Source: Streptococcaceae bacterium
Lineage (GTDB): Bacteria; Bacillota; Bacilli; Lactobacillales; Streptococcaceae
Reading direction: 5' to 3'
DNA length: 7,108 nucleotides
NCBI GenBank assembly: GCA_031259195.1
Contig: JAIRLR010000002.1
Coordinates: 1 to 7,108 of the forward strand
The translations under genes were made by a program, and so were the position numbers. The notes under the pieces are model-generated. The model saw only the letters and a list, made by a program, of their open reading frames with translations. It was not told the DNA's origin and did not search any database. Within the stretch, counting starts at the first letter, position 1; the number at the start of each line of letters is the position of its first letter. This document shows, one piece after another, positions 1-6,918 of the stretch.

Positions 1-118
1 CTCTTAAGTTATTTACTTATTCTGTTTACCATTTTACATTAAAAATCAGAATTTTTTAGTGTAATTTAGGAGACATATTTTTCTTAAAACAAGTAAATTA
101 CTATCATTTTTCTTCAAT
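1..118. other. AT-rich intergenic edge, no gene seen
   Basis: I see no open frame with a start codon and ribosome binding site on either strand here. The only notable item is CAAGTAAATTAC at 90-101. It recurs in direct orientation at 514-525, on the other side of the decayed insertion-sequence region. Confidence 0.5.
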
Positions 119-140
119 AGACCTCTTGCGAAACTAGGAC
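119..140 (+). mobile_element. Possible insertion-sequence left end (weak)
   Basis: The stretch beginning AGACCTCTTGCGAAAC has the look of an IS terminal inverted repeat. It lies upstream of a transposase C-terminal remnant in the orientation expected for the left end. The opposite end would read roughly GTTTCGCAAGAGGTCT. Only ATTTCGGGCAAG at 506-517 is similar, and it needs a two-base insertion. I infer an eroded IS spanning about 119-517 with most of its transposase lost, but the end assignment is a guess. Confidence 0.2.
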
Positions 141-161
141 ATGATTAAAAATTGTGTTCAA

Positions 162-186
162 TTTTTTCCTTAAGATAAGGAAAAAA
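162..186 (+). repeat. 11-bp stem-loop at the start of repeat copy C
   Basis: TTTTTTCCTTA (162-172) and TAAGGAAAAAA (176-186) are perfectly complementary around a three-base AGA loop. The right arm runs directly into the AGGAAAAAAACGC block shared with the copy at the right edge of the window. In that copy the equivalent place can pair differently, as GCGTTT with AAACGC. The U-rich arm is on the 5' side, so this is not a standard plus-strand terminator. Read on the minus strand it is also A/T-flanked and could act as a weak terminator. Confidence 0.45.
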
Positions 187-278
187 ACGCAAGAATAGCG
201 CTGCTTTGCGAGGCTGTCGTTCTAAGAACCTGTTAACGATTTGTAATCAAGCAAAGCTTGAAACAAATTCGTAAGAAC
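178..278 (+). repeat. Dispersed hairpin repeat, copy C (composite)
   Basis: This segment matches the right-edge segment 6977-7066 in order. Shared blocks are AGGAAAAAAACGC, a TAGCG-rich block, GAGGCT..CGTTCTA, then ACGATTTGTAATCAAGC, the AAAGCTTG apex and the closing CGTAA..GAAC. Compared with that copy it carries an extra 11 bases, AGAACCTGTTA (225-235), which is the terminal motif of the repeat family placed inside the stem. It stops at GAAC (275-278), next to the transposase remnant, and lacks the ACCCGACAGGT block that follows in the right-edge copy. I infer a nested or recombined copy. Confidence 0.6.
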
Positions 279-493
279 GGGTGATAAATGAATTGGGGTT
301 CGCATTTATGGCAGTAAACATAAGAAAACTTGCCAAATTTCAGGCGAGTTTGCCATCAATTACATATAAAAATAGAACTGATGATAAAATCCATAGGATT
401 CTGATATCAGTTCTTTTATTTGTAGTGAGTTTTGGTCTAGACTCGTTTTTAGAACTATTACTTAATACTAGCTTTTTTTATCATTTTGTTTAA
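275..493 (+). pseudogene. Transposase C-terminal remnant (IS1182/DDE type likely)
   Basis: The frame reads about 70 codons to a TAA at 491-493. It begins just after a stop at 272-274, and a GTG at 281 is its only early start-like codon. The segment NELGFAFMAVNIRKLAKFQ resembles the last conserved block of DDE transposases of the IS1182 type, where a phrase like GFxxMAxNxRK ends the catalytic core. The tail FGLDSFLELLL also resembles the variable hydrophobic tail of those enzymes. No catalytic D, D or E region is present upstream and there is no ribosome binding site, so it cannot encode a working transposase. The upstream part is replaced by hairpin repeat copy C. The family call rests on memory of the motif, and IS5-like families are possible alternatives. 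Confidence 0.55.
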
Positions 494-545
494 TAATTAA
501 ATTAAATTTCGGGCAAGTAAATTACACTGAAAGGAGATTATTCAC

Positions 546-713
546 ATGAAAAAGTTTGGAAAAGGCTTGATAGCAGGAATTACAATCACTGTTGGCGCAG
601 TGGCTGCTGGAGTTGCGGCAATAAAAAAAACAATTATTGAACCAGCAAAAGCCAAAGAACGAAAATTCAGTGAAAATCGTAAAAAAGCAGCAAGGAAACG
701 CATAATGCATTAA
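546..713 (+). CDS. DUF3042 family small protein
   Basis: This encodes 55 residues starting MKKFGKGLIAGITITVG and ending RKKAARKRIMH. AAGGAG at 531-536 lies nine bases before the ATG, a strong ribosome binding site. Residues 7-26 form a glycine- and alanine-rich hydrophobic segment, likely one membrane span. It is followed by a highly charged lysine/arginine tail containing SENRKKAARKR. This pattern of KKFGKG start, single span and ENRKKAARKR end, at about 55 residues, is characteristic of DUF3042 (Pfam PF11240), found in Lactobacillales and relatives. Its function is unknown. By the positive-inside rule the basic tail probably faces the cytoplasm. It stands alone between the IS remnant and a decayed stretch, converging on map. 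In other lactobacilli I recall it near miaA, which is not seen here, so the neighbourhood may have been rearranged. Confidence 0.85.
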   Translation: MKKFGKGLIAGITITVGAVAAGVAAIKKTIIEPAKAKERKFSENRKKAARKRIMH

Positions 714-826
714 AAACGAAAAGGCAGGTTCTTAGTAATAGCTGTAGCAAGCTTTGTACTGGTGGTTAGTTCGACCAAAGCAATGATGCAATAGGCGAAG
801 GTGAAGATGAGCGTAATCAAGCTTTA
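714..826 (+). other. Decayed stretch with coding-like fragments
   Basis: Directly after the DUF3042 stop, and in the same frame, the DNA reads a basic start and then a hydrophobic segment, GRFLVIAVASFVLVVSS, up to a TAG near 790. In another frame the following bases read FDQSNDAIGEGEDERNQALR before a stop. Neither part has a start codon with a ribosome binding site. Together they could be a frameshifted remnant of a small membrane protein, or chance. GCAGGTTCTTA at 726-736 matches the outer end of the dispersed repeat family (reverse orientation). I do not recognise the source gene. Confidence 0.3.
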
Positions 827-894
827 AGAGCCTGTTAACTTGTCTGTCTATTATGAATTGCGTTTACCAATAGACAGACAAGTTAATAGGCTCT
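827..894. repeat. 26-bp-arm inverted repeat (copy D), possible bidirectional terminator
   Basis: The left arm 827-852 (starting AGAGCCTGTTAAC) and right arm 869-894 are complementary over 26 positions. There is a single G-T pair (834 with 887) and a 16-base loop. It sits between the convergent DUF3042 and map genes, where it could stop transcription from both sides. Neither side has a proper T-run, so intrinsic termination would be weak. The left arm and loop align with the other repeat copies: CCTGTTAACTTGTCT is shared with the copy at 5794-5894, followed by a similar ATGAAT. It is therefore better seen as a short palindromic member of that family. Confidence 0.75.
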
Positions 895-904
895 AAGTCA
901 GAAT

Positions 905-1660
905 TCAGTCTTGCGCAGTTAAAATTTGCGGTCCATCTGCTGTAATGGCAATAGAGTGCTCATATTGACAACTAAGCAAACCATCCTTGGTATATGCCGT
1001 CCAACCATTTTGATCGATTGTCTCGCGCATTTGCCAATCACCCATATTAATCATCGGCTCAATGGTAATTGTCATGCCCTCTTTTAAACGCAGCCCACTA
1101 TGAGCTTTTCCATAATGTGGAACTGCTGGTGCTTCGTGAATAGTTGGGCCAATACCATGCCCCACAAAATCACGTACAACGCCATAGCCAAAGCTTTCAG
1201 CATAAGTTTGAATCGCATGAGCTATATCTCCTATTCTCTTTCCAACTACAGCTTGCTCAATTCCTTTATACAAAGCTGTTTTAGTTACTTCCATTAGTTG
1301 TTGTACTTCCTTGCTTGGAGTTCCTACCGCATAAGACCAACATGAGTCAGAAATCCCTCCATCAAGATCTACACACATATCAACTTTAAGCAAATCGCCG
1401 TCTTTTAAAGTTTGATGACGGGGAAAACCATGACAAATTTCATCATTGATCGAAATGCAAGTTGCGTATTTGTAGCCTTCAAAACCGATTTGCGCAGCCG
1501 TCGCTCCTTTACTTTCAATAAAATTACGCGCAAACTTTTCAATCTCCCACATATCAATACCAGGTTTGATTAAATCACGTAAGTGAAGATGAACAACTGC
1601 TAAAATTTGGCCTGATTTTTTCATTAAAGCAATTTCGCGATCTGATTTTAATGTGATCAT
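905..1660 (-). CDS. map: Type I methionine aminopeptidase
   Basis: This cytoplasmic metalloenzyme removes the initiator methionine from nascent proteins. The product is 251 residues, close to the roughly 250-265 usual for bacterial type I enzymes, and lacks an N-terminal extension. Metal ligands are all visible: D94 (in KVDMCVD), D105 (in ISDSCWSY), H168 (in FVGHGIG), E201 (in TIEPMI) and E234 (in QYEHS). The substrate-site histidines H77 (EICHGFP) and H175 (TIHEAP) are also in place. The start ATG overlaps the prfC stop as ATGA (1657-1660). A strong AAGGAGA ribosome binding site (complement of 1665-1672) lies inside the end of prfC, so the two genes are translationally coupled and co-transcribed. 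Many Firmicutes keep map in the ribosomal protein operon between adk and infA. Here it is an RF3 partner, and whether a second copy exists elsewhere cannot be seen. Identification is secure. Confidence 0.97.
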   Translation of the reverse strand: MITLKSDREIALMKKSGQILAVVHLHLRDLIKPGIDMWEIEKFARNFIESKGATAAQIGFEGYKYATCISINDEICHGFPRHQTLKDGDLLKVDMCVDLDGGISDSCWSYAVGTPSKEVQQLMEVTKTALYKGIEQAVVGKRIGDIAHAIQTYAESFGYGVVRDFVGHGIGPTIHEAPAVPHYGKAHSGLRLKEGMTITIEPMINMGDWQMRETIDQNGWTAYTKDGLLSCQYEHSIAITADGPQILTAQD

Positions 1661-3243
1661 TTAGATCTCCTTTTCAAAGTAAGCTTTACATCTGGATATT
1701 TATCTTTAAACCAACGCATAGCAAATTCATTTTCAAATAGAAATAAAGGCTGATCAAAACGATCTTTAGCCAAGATATTGCGACTAGAACTCATGCGTTC
1801 ATCTAAGTCTTTGGGATCAATCCAACGGGCAATCTTTGAGACTATTGGGGTCATAACGATTTCGGCATTGTATTCATTAAGCATGCGATATTGAAAGACT
1901 TCAAACTGCAACTGCCCCACAGCACCAATGATATAATCACCAGTTTGATATGTTTGATACAGCTGCACAGCCCCTTCTTGAACGAGCTGCTGAATGCCTT
2001 TATGAAATGACTTTTGTTTCATAACATTCTTGGCAGTGATTTTCATAAATAACTCGGGCGTAAACTGAGGTAATTTTTCATATTGGACATTTAACTTACC
2101 TTCAGTGATGGTATCGCCAATTTGATAATTCCCCGTATCATAAAGACCAATGATATCCCCTGCTACAGCTGTTTTGACATTCTCGCGAGCATCAGCCATA
2201 AACTGTGTAACATTTGCTAATTTTAACTTTTTGCCGGTGCGCTTAAGCGTAACTTCCATGCCACGTGTAAATATTCCCGAGCTTACGCGGACAAAAGCAA
2301 TCCGATCTCGATGTTTAGGATTCATATTCGCTTGAATTTTAAAAATAAAGCCGGAAAATTCTTTATGATAAGGGCTAACAACAGCTCCATTTTCTGTCTT
2401 TACAGCATGAGGTTCTGGTGCAAACTGCAAAAATGTTTCTAGAAAAGTTTGAACACCAAAATTAGTCAAAGCTGAGCCAAAGAAAACCGGTGTTAATTTA
2501 CCATTTTGAATTTTTTTCTCATCAAACTCATTTCCTGCTTCAACGAGCAACTCAATATCTTCTTGCGCTTGTGTGTAAACACCATTTTCACAAAGGGGAT
2601 GATTTTTGGCGATATTTCCATCGACAAGCAAAAGGAAACGCTCACCATCATAATTTTGCGGGCAAAAAAGCTCTAAGCGCTGATGATAGATATCATAAAT
2701 CCCTTCTATGCCTTTACCTATCCCAATGGGCCAGTTCATCGGGTAAGACTCAATTCCTAATATTTCTTCTAACTCAGCAAGAAGCTCAAGCGGCTTGCGT
2801 CCATCGCGGTCCAACTTATTCATAAAGGTAAAAATAGGAATGCCCCGCTTTTTAACAACTTTAAAAAGCTTTTTGGTCTGCGCTTCAATTCCCTTTGCCG
2901 TATCGATAACCATGACAGCTGCATCTACAGCCATTAACGTCCGATATGTGTCTTCAGAAAAATCCTCATGACCTGGAGTGTCCAAAATATTAACTCGTTT
3001 ACCATCATAGTTAAACTGCATCACTGAAGAGGTCACCGAAATTCCTCGCTGTTTCTCGATATCCATCCAGTCTGACTTGACAAAGCTTCCTGTCTTCTTC
3101 GCTTTTACTGTTCCTGCTTGATGAATGGCGCCGCCAAATAGCAACAGCTGTTCAGTGATAGTTGTCTTTCCTGCATCTGGATGTGAAATAATCGCAAAAG
3201 TACGACGCTTGGCTACTTCCACTTGTAAATTTAAATTCTTCAT
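1657..3243 (-). CDS. prfC: Peptide chain release factor 3 (RF3), GTPase
   Basis: RF3 is a translational GTPase that removes RF1 or RF2 from the ribosome after peptide release. The product is 528 residues, matching the family length of about 525-530. GTPase motifs are complete: G1 SHPDAGKT at 20-27, G2 RGISVTSS at 66-73, G3 DTPGHEDF at 88-95, G4 NKLD at 142-145 and G5 GSAL at 256-259. A beta-barrel domain II (about 290-380) and the RF3 C-terminal domain (about 385-515) follow. The NKLDRDGR and [13 protein letters not shown] phrases separate it from EF-G and tetracycline-protection proteins. The ATG at 3241-3243 is preceded seven bases upstream by GAGAGGG (complement of 3251-3257). It leads the prfC-map unit and diverges from topA across a 200-bp spacer. 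I could not fix its promoter. Nothing in the reading frame looks damaged. Confidence 0.97.
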   Translation of the reverse strand: MKNLNLQVEVAKRRTFAIISHPDAGKTTITEQLLLFGGAIHQAGTVKAKKTGSFVKSDWMDIEKQRGISVTSSVMQFNYDGKRVNILDTPGHEDFSEDTYRTLMAVDAAVMVIDTAKGIEAQTKKLFKVVKKRGIPIFTFMNKLDRDGRKPLELLAELEEILGIESYPMNWPIGIGKGIEGIYDIYHQRLELFCPQNYDGERFLLLVDGNIAKNHPLCENGVYTQAQEDIELLVEAGNEFDEKKIQNGKLTPVFFGSALTNFGVQTFLETFLQFAPEPHAVKTENGAVVSPYHKEFSGFIFKIQANMNPKHRDRIAFVRVSSGIFTRGMEVTLKRTGKKLKLANVTQFMADARENVKTAVAGDIIGLYDTGNYQIGDTITEGKLNVQYEKLPQFTPELFMKITAKNVMKQKSFHKGIQQLVQEGAVQLYQTYQTGDYIIGAVGQLQFEVFQYRMLNEYNAEIVMTPIVSKIARWIDPKDLDERMSSSRNILAKDRFDQPLFLFENEFAMRWFKDKYPDVKLTLKRRSK

Positions 3244-3331
3244 TATTATGCCCTCTCATGTCCTGTTTTTTGCTTTTTAGTATTCACTTAATCTACATCA
3301 GAGAAATGGCAAGTTGTTTAAAAAATAAAGC

Positions 3332-3361
3332 TTGACAAATTCTTTTTTATTAGTCTACCAT
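3332..3361 (+). promoter_or_regulatory. Sigma-A type promoter for topA
   Basis: A perfect -35 TTGACA (3332-3337) is followed after 18 bases by TACCAT (3356-3361), a four-of-six match to the -10 box. Transcription would start about 75 bases before the topA ATG. The spacer contains a T-run, so it may be curved. topA promoters in several bacteria respond to supercoiling, and the slightly long 18-base spacing would suit that, but this is inference. Confidence 0.6.
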
Positions 3362-3443
3362 ACAAGCTGTTTTAAAAATAATTACGCTAAAAAGCTTATT
3401 TAGAAAGATTAAACATACTCTAAATTAAAAAAGGGAGAGTAAG

Positions 3444-5513
3444 ATGGCAACTGCTAAGAAAAATTTAGTGATTGTAGAGTCACCAGCTAAAGCAAAAACA
3501 ATTGAAAAATATTTAGGGCGAAGTTATAAAGTTGTTGCTAGCATAGGACATATCCGTGACTTGCCAAAATCAAAAATGGGTGTCGATGTAGAAAATAATT
3601 ACGAACCATACTACATTAATATTCGCGGCAAAGGCGACATTATCAAAAGATTAAGAACGGCAACGAAAAAAGCAAAGAAAGTTTATCTCGCAAGTGACCC
3701 GGATCGTGAGGGAGAAGCTATTTCTTGGCACTTAGCTCACACTTTAGGTTTGGACTTAAAAGATCATAATCGTGTTGTTTTTAATGAAATCACAAAAGAT
3801 GCGGTAAAAGATGCATTTAAGAATCCGCGGACAATTAATCTTGATTTAGTGGATGCGCAGCAAGCTAGGCGCGTACTTGATCGTTTAGTTGGTTATTCAA
3901 TTAGTCCAATCCTTTGGAAAAAAGTAAAAAAAGGCCTTTCTGCTGGTCGAGTACAATCTGTGGCTTTAAAGATGATTATTGATCGCGAAAAAGAGATTCA
4001 AGTATTTGTTCCCGAAGAGTACTGGACAATCGATGGGAATTTTATAAGAGGTAAGAAAAAATTCAAGGCTAGCTTTTGGGGCGTTGATCAAAAAAAGCAA
4101 AAGCTTAAAAATGCAGAAGCTGTTCAAGAGGTCTTGAAACGTTTAAATGGAGATAAATTTGAAGTTATCAAGGTAGAAAAGAAAGAGCGCAAAAGAAATG
4201 CTCCACTGCCTTATATCACTTCTAACATGCAACAAGATGCCGTAAACAAAATTAACTTTCGTACACGCAAAACGATGATGGTTGCTCAGCAGTTGTATGA
4301 AGGAATTCCGCTTGGCAAAGAAGGAACGGTCGGGTTAATCACTTATATGCGTACGGACTCAATACGTATTTCCGAAGTTGCCAAAGCCGAAGCAGCTGAC
4401 TTTATCGCGGATACTTTTGGCAAAGAATATTCTGCACATAGCGGACGTAAAGTGAAAAACGTGCAGGCTGCTCAAGATGCACATGAAGCAATCCGCCCGA
4501 CAAGTGCTTTACGTACACCAGAGTTAATGGAAAAATTTTTAAACAAAGATCAATTAAGACTTTATACATTGATCTGGAACCGTTTTGTTGCCAGTCAAAT
4601 GAAACCTGCTATTTTTGATACAATGAAAGTTCGTTTGGAACAAAATGGCGTTTTCTTTGTTGCCAATGGCTCAAAGATTAAGTTTAAAGGCTACGCGGCT
4701 GTCTATAACGATACCGATAAGGATAATATGCTTCCTGATATGCAAGAAAAAGATATCGTTAAATCCGCTGGCATCGAACCTAGTCAACATTTCACCCAAC
4801 CACCAGCGCGTTTTAGTGAGGCGATGTTAATCAGAACTTTAGAAGAAAACGGTGTGGGCCGCCCATCAACATATGCACCAACACTTGAAATCATTCAGCG
4901 TCGTTATTATGTAAAGTTAGCTTCAAAACGTTTTGAGCCAACTGAGTTAGGCGAGATCGTTAATAATTTAATTTCCGAGTTTTTCCCTAGAATTGTCAAC
5001 GTAGGATTTACAGCAGATGTCGAACAAAATTTAGACGAAATCGAGCATGGCAATGAAAAGTGGCGCCAAATTGTCGATCAATTTTTTCAACCATTTGAAA
5101 AAGAGTTAGTTGCCGCTGAAGAAAATATGGAAAAAGTGCAAATTAAAGATGAGCCAGCAGGATTTAACTGTGATCTTTGTGGGCATCCAATGGTTATTAA
5201 ACTTGGGCGCTATGGAAAATTTTTTGCATGTAGTAACTTTCCAGAATGTCGCAATACTAAGCCGATTATCAAAGAAATTGGTGTCGTGTGTCCAACTTGC
5301 CATGAAGGCCAAGTCGTTGAACGTAAATCGAAAAAAAATCGACTATTCTATGGCTGTTCGCGTTATCCTGACTGTGACTTTATATCATGGGAAAAGCCTG
5401 TGGGACGCAATTGTCCAAAATGTGGAAAATACCTTATCGAAAAGAAAATTCGCGGTGGCGGCAAGCAAGTTATATGTATAAATAATGACTATGAAGAAGA
5501 GGTTCAGAAATAA
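3444..5513 (+). CDS. topA: DNA topoisomerase I (type IA)
   Basis: This enzyme relaxes negative supercoils by cutting and passing one strand. The product is 689 residues, as in Bacillus and Lactobacillus TopA. The TOPRIM domain starts at once ([15 protein letters not shown]12) and includes SDPDREGE (D85, D87, E89). The catalytic tyrosine is Y301 in [10 protein letters not shown], with R303 beside it. DAHEAIRPT (346-353) and [13 protein letters not shown] (468-480) are the other conserved blocks. The C-terminus has zinc-finger-like repeats: C576/C579/C596/C602, C616/C619/C638/C644, and a third with C657/C660/C678 only. The expected fourth cysteine of the last finger is replaced by N681. GGGAGAG (3433-3439) gives a good ribosome binding site for the ATG. 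In most Lactobacillales topA sits between dprA and trmFO. Here prfC is divergent upstream and only a trmFO remnant follows. Confidence 0.98.
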   Translation: MATAKKNLVIVESPAKAKTIEKYLGRSYKVVASIGHIRDLPKSKMGVDVENNYEPYYINIRGKGDIIKRLRTATKKAKKVYLASDPDREGEAISWHLAHTLGLDLKDHNRVVFNEITKDAVKDAFKNPRTINLDLVDAQQARRVLDRLVGYSISPILWKKVKKGLSAGRVQSVALKMIIDREKEIQVFVPEEYWTIDGNFIRGKKKFKASFWGVDQKKQKLKNAEAVQEVLKRLNGDKFEVIKVEKKERKRNAPLPYITSNMQQDAVNKINFRTRKTMMVAQQLYEGIPLGKEGTVGLITYMRTDSIRISEVAKAEAADFIADTFGKEYSAHSGRKVKNVQAAQDAHEAIRPTSALRTPELMEKFLNKDQLRLYTLIWNRFVASQMKPAIFDTMKVRLEQNGVFFVANGSKIKFKGYAAVYNDTDKDNMLPDMQEKDIVKSAGIEPSQHFTQPPARFSEAMLIRTLEENGVGRPSTYAPTLEIIQRRYYVKLASKRFEPTELGEIVNNLISEFFPRIVNVGFTADVEQNLDEIEHGNEKWRQIVDQFFQPFEKELVAAEENMEKVQIKDEPAGFNCDLCGHPMVIKLGRYGKFFACSNFPECRNTKPIIKEIGVVCPTCHEGQVVERKSKKNRLFYGCSRYPDCDFISWEKPVGRNCPKCGKYLIEKKIRGGGKQVICINNDYEEEVQK

Positions 5514-5557
5514 AGGCTTAAATTTTTTCATTTAGAATTAGCAGAGCAGGTAAATTT

Positions 5558-5770
5558 ATGACTGATAAAGAAGAACAGTAGTTGGGGCGATGGCGCATTA
5601 CATCACGCATACATCAGGAAAACACTTTCAGCCAATGAATGTAAATTTTGGCATTATCAAAGAATTGCCGGAAAAAATTAGAGATAAACGTCTAACATTA
5701 TGAAACAATCGCCAAACGTGCAATTAATGATCTTGAAACAACTCGTAAAGAACTTAGGCAGGTCTTTTAA
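5558..5770 (+). pseudogene. trmFO: trmFO remnant (tRNA m5U54 methyltransferase), internally deleted and frameshifted
   Basis: TrmFO uses folate and FAD to methylate uridine 54 of tRNA. A full gene encodes about 435-440 residues; here about 70 codons survive. From 5578 the frame reads [20 protein letters not shown], then [18 protein letters not shown], matching the conserved TrmFO C-terminus (GALxxYIT, HFQPMNxNFG, IRDKxERYE). It breaks at a TGA (5701-5703), but the next frame from 5699 continues the family sequence as [19 protein letters not shown]. The ATG at 5558 with MTDKEEQ may be the original start, one base out of frame with what follows. VVGA also fits the N-terminal FAD-binding VxxIGAG phrase, so a deletion between the two GGxGC sites is plausible. 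The last codons (RQVF) and stop come from repeat sequence CAGGTCTTTT. Its place right after topA matches the standard gene order and supports the call. Confidence 0.85.
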
Positions 5771-5780
5771 CGAAAAAGTG
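5758..5780 (+). repeat. Partial repeat copy F: 3' end block of the dispersed family
   Basis: CAGGTCTTTTAACGAAAAAG here matches CAGGTCTTTTGACGAAGAAAAG at 7071-7092 in the same orientation, allowing for small gaps. It begins within the last codons of the trmFO remnant, so the repeat block marks the end of recognisable trmFO sequence. It lies head-to-tail with the inverted copy B that starts at 5794. Confidence 0.5.
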
Positions 5781-5793
5781 TGGAAAAAGAGCC

Positions 5794-5894
5794 AAAAACC
5801 TGTCGGGTTGCTATTCAGCTTACCCAAGCTTTGCTTGGATTTAAGCTGTGCAACGGGATCATTCATCATTGAAAGACAAGTTAACAGGTTCTTA
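5794..5894 (-). repeat. Dispersed MITE-like hairpin repeat, copy B
   Basis: Read on the minus strand it begins TAAGAACCTGTTAAC, continues with TTGTCTTTCAATGATGAAT, then a stem-loop, and closes with AACCCGACAGGTTTTT. The ends (AAGAACCTGT and ACAGGTTTTT) form imperfect terminal inverted repeats. The stem-loop occupies 5807-5854: GTTGC pairs GCAAC, CAGCTTA pairs TAAGCTG and CCAAGC pairs GCTTGG around a TTT loop. The same order of blocks occurs in direct orientation at 6919-7078. There is no coding capacity, so a small non-autonomous mobile element is the best reading. It lies between two broken genes, the trmFO remnant and the DUF2829-like remnant. Confidence 0.7.
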
Positions 5895-5943
5895 CGGCTT
5901 TTTTTCCTCGCTTTAACAAAGGTAACACTTCTTCAAAAGTCAT
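5881..5943 (-). pseudogene. DUF2829-like gene, 5' remnant truncated by repeat copy B
   Basis: From an ATG at 5941-5943 the minus strand reads MTFEEVLPLLKRGKKAVR, then TC and a stop. This matches the N-terminus of DUF2829-type proteins, which open with a phrase like MxFEEaLxxLKxGKKvxRkgW, most often found in phages and Firmicutes. A ribosome binding site GTGGAG (complement of 5950-5955) is correctly spaced. Sequence after the arginine codon (5890-5892) is not family-like. The GTAAGAACCTGTTAAC end of repeat copy B takes over here, so the frame ends by entering the repeat. The start is only 14 bases beyond the nadE stop, so it was probably the second gene of a nadE operon. The family call rests on 18 residues and is moderate. 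Confidence 0.55.
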
Positions 5944-5957
5944 CTTTAACTCCACTT

Positions 5958-6782
5958 TTACTTCCAAAAATTATCAAAAACGGTTACTGGTAAATGTCGT
6001 TTATGCTGGGTTTGTATCCACCAACTTTCAATCACTGATTGCGCCTTTGGACTAACAGTTTTGCCTTCTGTATAATCATCAATTTCTTCATATGTTACGC
6101 CTAGAACTTTTTCATCGGCTATTCCTGGTTTTTGATCCTCCAAGTCAGCAGTAGGAACTTTTTGATAAATTGCATAATCTGCCTCTAAAGTTTTAAGCAA
6201 TGCTTTACCTTGACGTTTATTTAAGCGAAAAATCGGTAGTAAATCCGCACCACCATCGCCATATTTTGTAAAAAAGCCCATAACATTTTCTGCCGCATGA
6301 TCTGTTCCTAACACGATTCCAGAATTCCTATCAGCAATCGCATATTGTGTAATCATCCGCTGTCTTGCTTTAATATTCCCTTTCATAAAGTCATGAACTT
6401 CTATACCTGCTACAGACAAAGCTGCAGCTTGTGCATCAACAGGCTCTTTAATATTAACGGTTAATAGTTGATCGGGTTTAATAAAAGCTAAAGCGCGCTT
6501 AGCATCTTCTTCATCCATTTGCACTCCATAAGGTAGGCGCACAGCAATAAACTTGTAACCTTCATCCTTTATTTCTTTGCGTATCTCTTCCATTGTAAGT
6601 TGGGCCAAACGTCCAACTAACGCTGAATCTTGACCCCCAGAAATTCCTAAAACAAAAGTTTTAATAAAAGAAAATTTATATAAAACTTCCTTCATAAAAT
6701 CTATTGATCTACGAATTTCAGCTTGAGGATCAATTGTTGGCTGAACACCTGATTCCTTAATAATTTTTTCTTGAAGCGTCAT
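5958..6782 (-). CDS. nadE: Ammonia-dependent NAD+ synthetase
   Basis: NadE converts deamido-NAD+ to NAD+ with ATP and ammonia, the last step of NAD synthesis. I chose the ATG at 6780-6782 (274 residues, [11 protein letters not shown]). GAGAGG (complement of 6792-6797) is nine bases upstream of it but directly abuts the in-frame ATG at 6791, and E. coli and Bacillus NadE also begin with M(T/S)xQ. Numbering from the chosen start: ATP-pyrophosphatase loop SGGQDS 48-53, GTDHAAE 159-165, [11 protein letters not shown] 173-183, PTADL 210-214 and HKRHLP 260-265. There is no glutaminase domain, so it uses free ammonia. The length is normal (about 275) and no lesion is seen. No pncB or other NAD gene is in the window. 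A DUF2829-like remnant follows 14 bases downstream. Confidence 0.96.
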   Translation of the reverse strand: MTLQEKIIKESGVQPTIDPQAEIRRSIDFMKEVLYKFSFIKTFVLGISGGQDSALVGRLAQLTMEEIRKEIKDEGYKFIAVRLPYGVQMDEEDAKRALAFIKPDQLLTVNIKEPVDAQAAALSVAGIEVHDFMKGNIKARQRMITQYAIADRNSGIVLGTDHAAENVMGFFTKYGDGGADLLPIFRLNKRQGKALLKTLEADYAIYQKVPTADLEDQKPGIADEKVLGVTYEEIDDYTEGKTVSPKAQSVIESWWIQTQHKRHLPVTVFDNFWK

Positions 6783-6815
6783 TATCGTCATCCTCTCAAT
6801 TAAATTTCGTGATTT

Positions 6816-6824
6816 ATTGTATCA
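6816..6824 (-). promoter_or_regulatory. Extended -10 promoter for nadE
   Basis: On the minus strand TGATACAAT is an extended -10 element: TG, one base, then TACAAT, five of six matches to TATAAT. It lies about 33 bases before the chosen nadE ATG. No good -35 hexamer is present at 16-18 bases, which fits an extended -10 promoter. The leader is too short for a riboswitch. Confidence 0.5.
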
Positions 6825-6918
6825 CAAAGACTTTCGTATTAGATTTTGATAATCTTTTTTATAATCTACTTTTTTTGAAATAAGATATTAAAACATCTAT
6901 ACTAAGTTCAGTTAACTT

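Larger units (their letters stand above)
90..525 (+). repeat. 12-bp direct repeat flanking the IS remnant region
   Basis: CAAGTAAATTAC occurs at 90-101 and again at 514-525, both on the plus strand, bracketing the transposase remnant and the hairpin repeat. A 12-bp identity in AT-rich DNA 424 bases apart may be chance. It could also be a trace of a target duplication or of homologous flanks from the insertion history. The left copy lies about 20 bases outside the possible IS end near 119, so a simple target-site duplication does not fit exactly. Confidence 0.35.

Noticed and set aside
522..710. 62-codon minus-strand open frame antisense to the DUF3042 gene
   Set aside because: The plus-strand DUF3042 frame has a strong ribosome binding site and matches a known family. 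The antisense reading is a cysteine- and phenylalanine-rich shadow.
2490..2825. 111-codon open frame on the plus strand inside prfC
   Set aside because: It is antisense to a fully conserved RF3 coding region and has no ribosome binding site or recognisable protein motif.
3244..3443. Riboswitch or T-box in the prfC-topA spacer
   Set aside because: The spacer is about 200 bases shared by two promoters. I see no T-box motif, no paired terminator and antiterminator, and no known riboswitch core.
5110..5481. 123-codon open frame in another frame of topA
   Set aside because: It overlaps the zinc-finger part of TopA, whose cysteine pattern is clearly the real frame. It is an out-of-frame reading.
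5678..5869. 63-codon minus-strand open frame over repeat copy B and the trmFO remnant
   Set aside because: It is made of repeat DNA and antisense trmFO sequence, with no family features.
5700..5993. 97-codon plus-strand open frame across the trmFO remnant, repeat and nadE end
   Set aside because: It runs through the trmFO scrap out of frame, then repeat DNA, then antisense to nadE. There is no ribosome binding site.
6860..6865. Plus-strand TATAAT upstream of nadE
   Set aside because: There is no -35 at proper spacing (TTGATA is only 8 bases away) and no plus-strand gene follows before the window ends.
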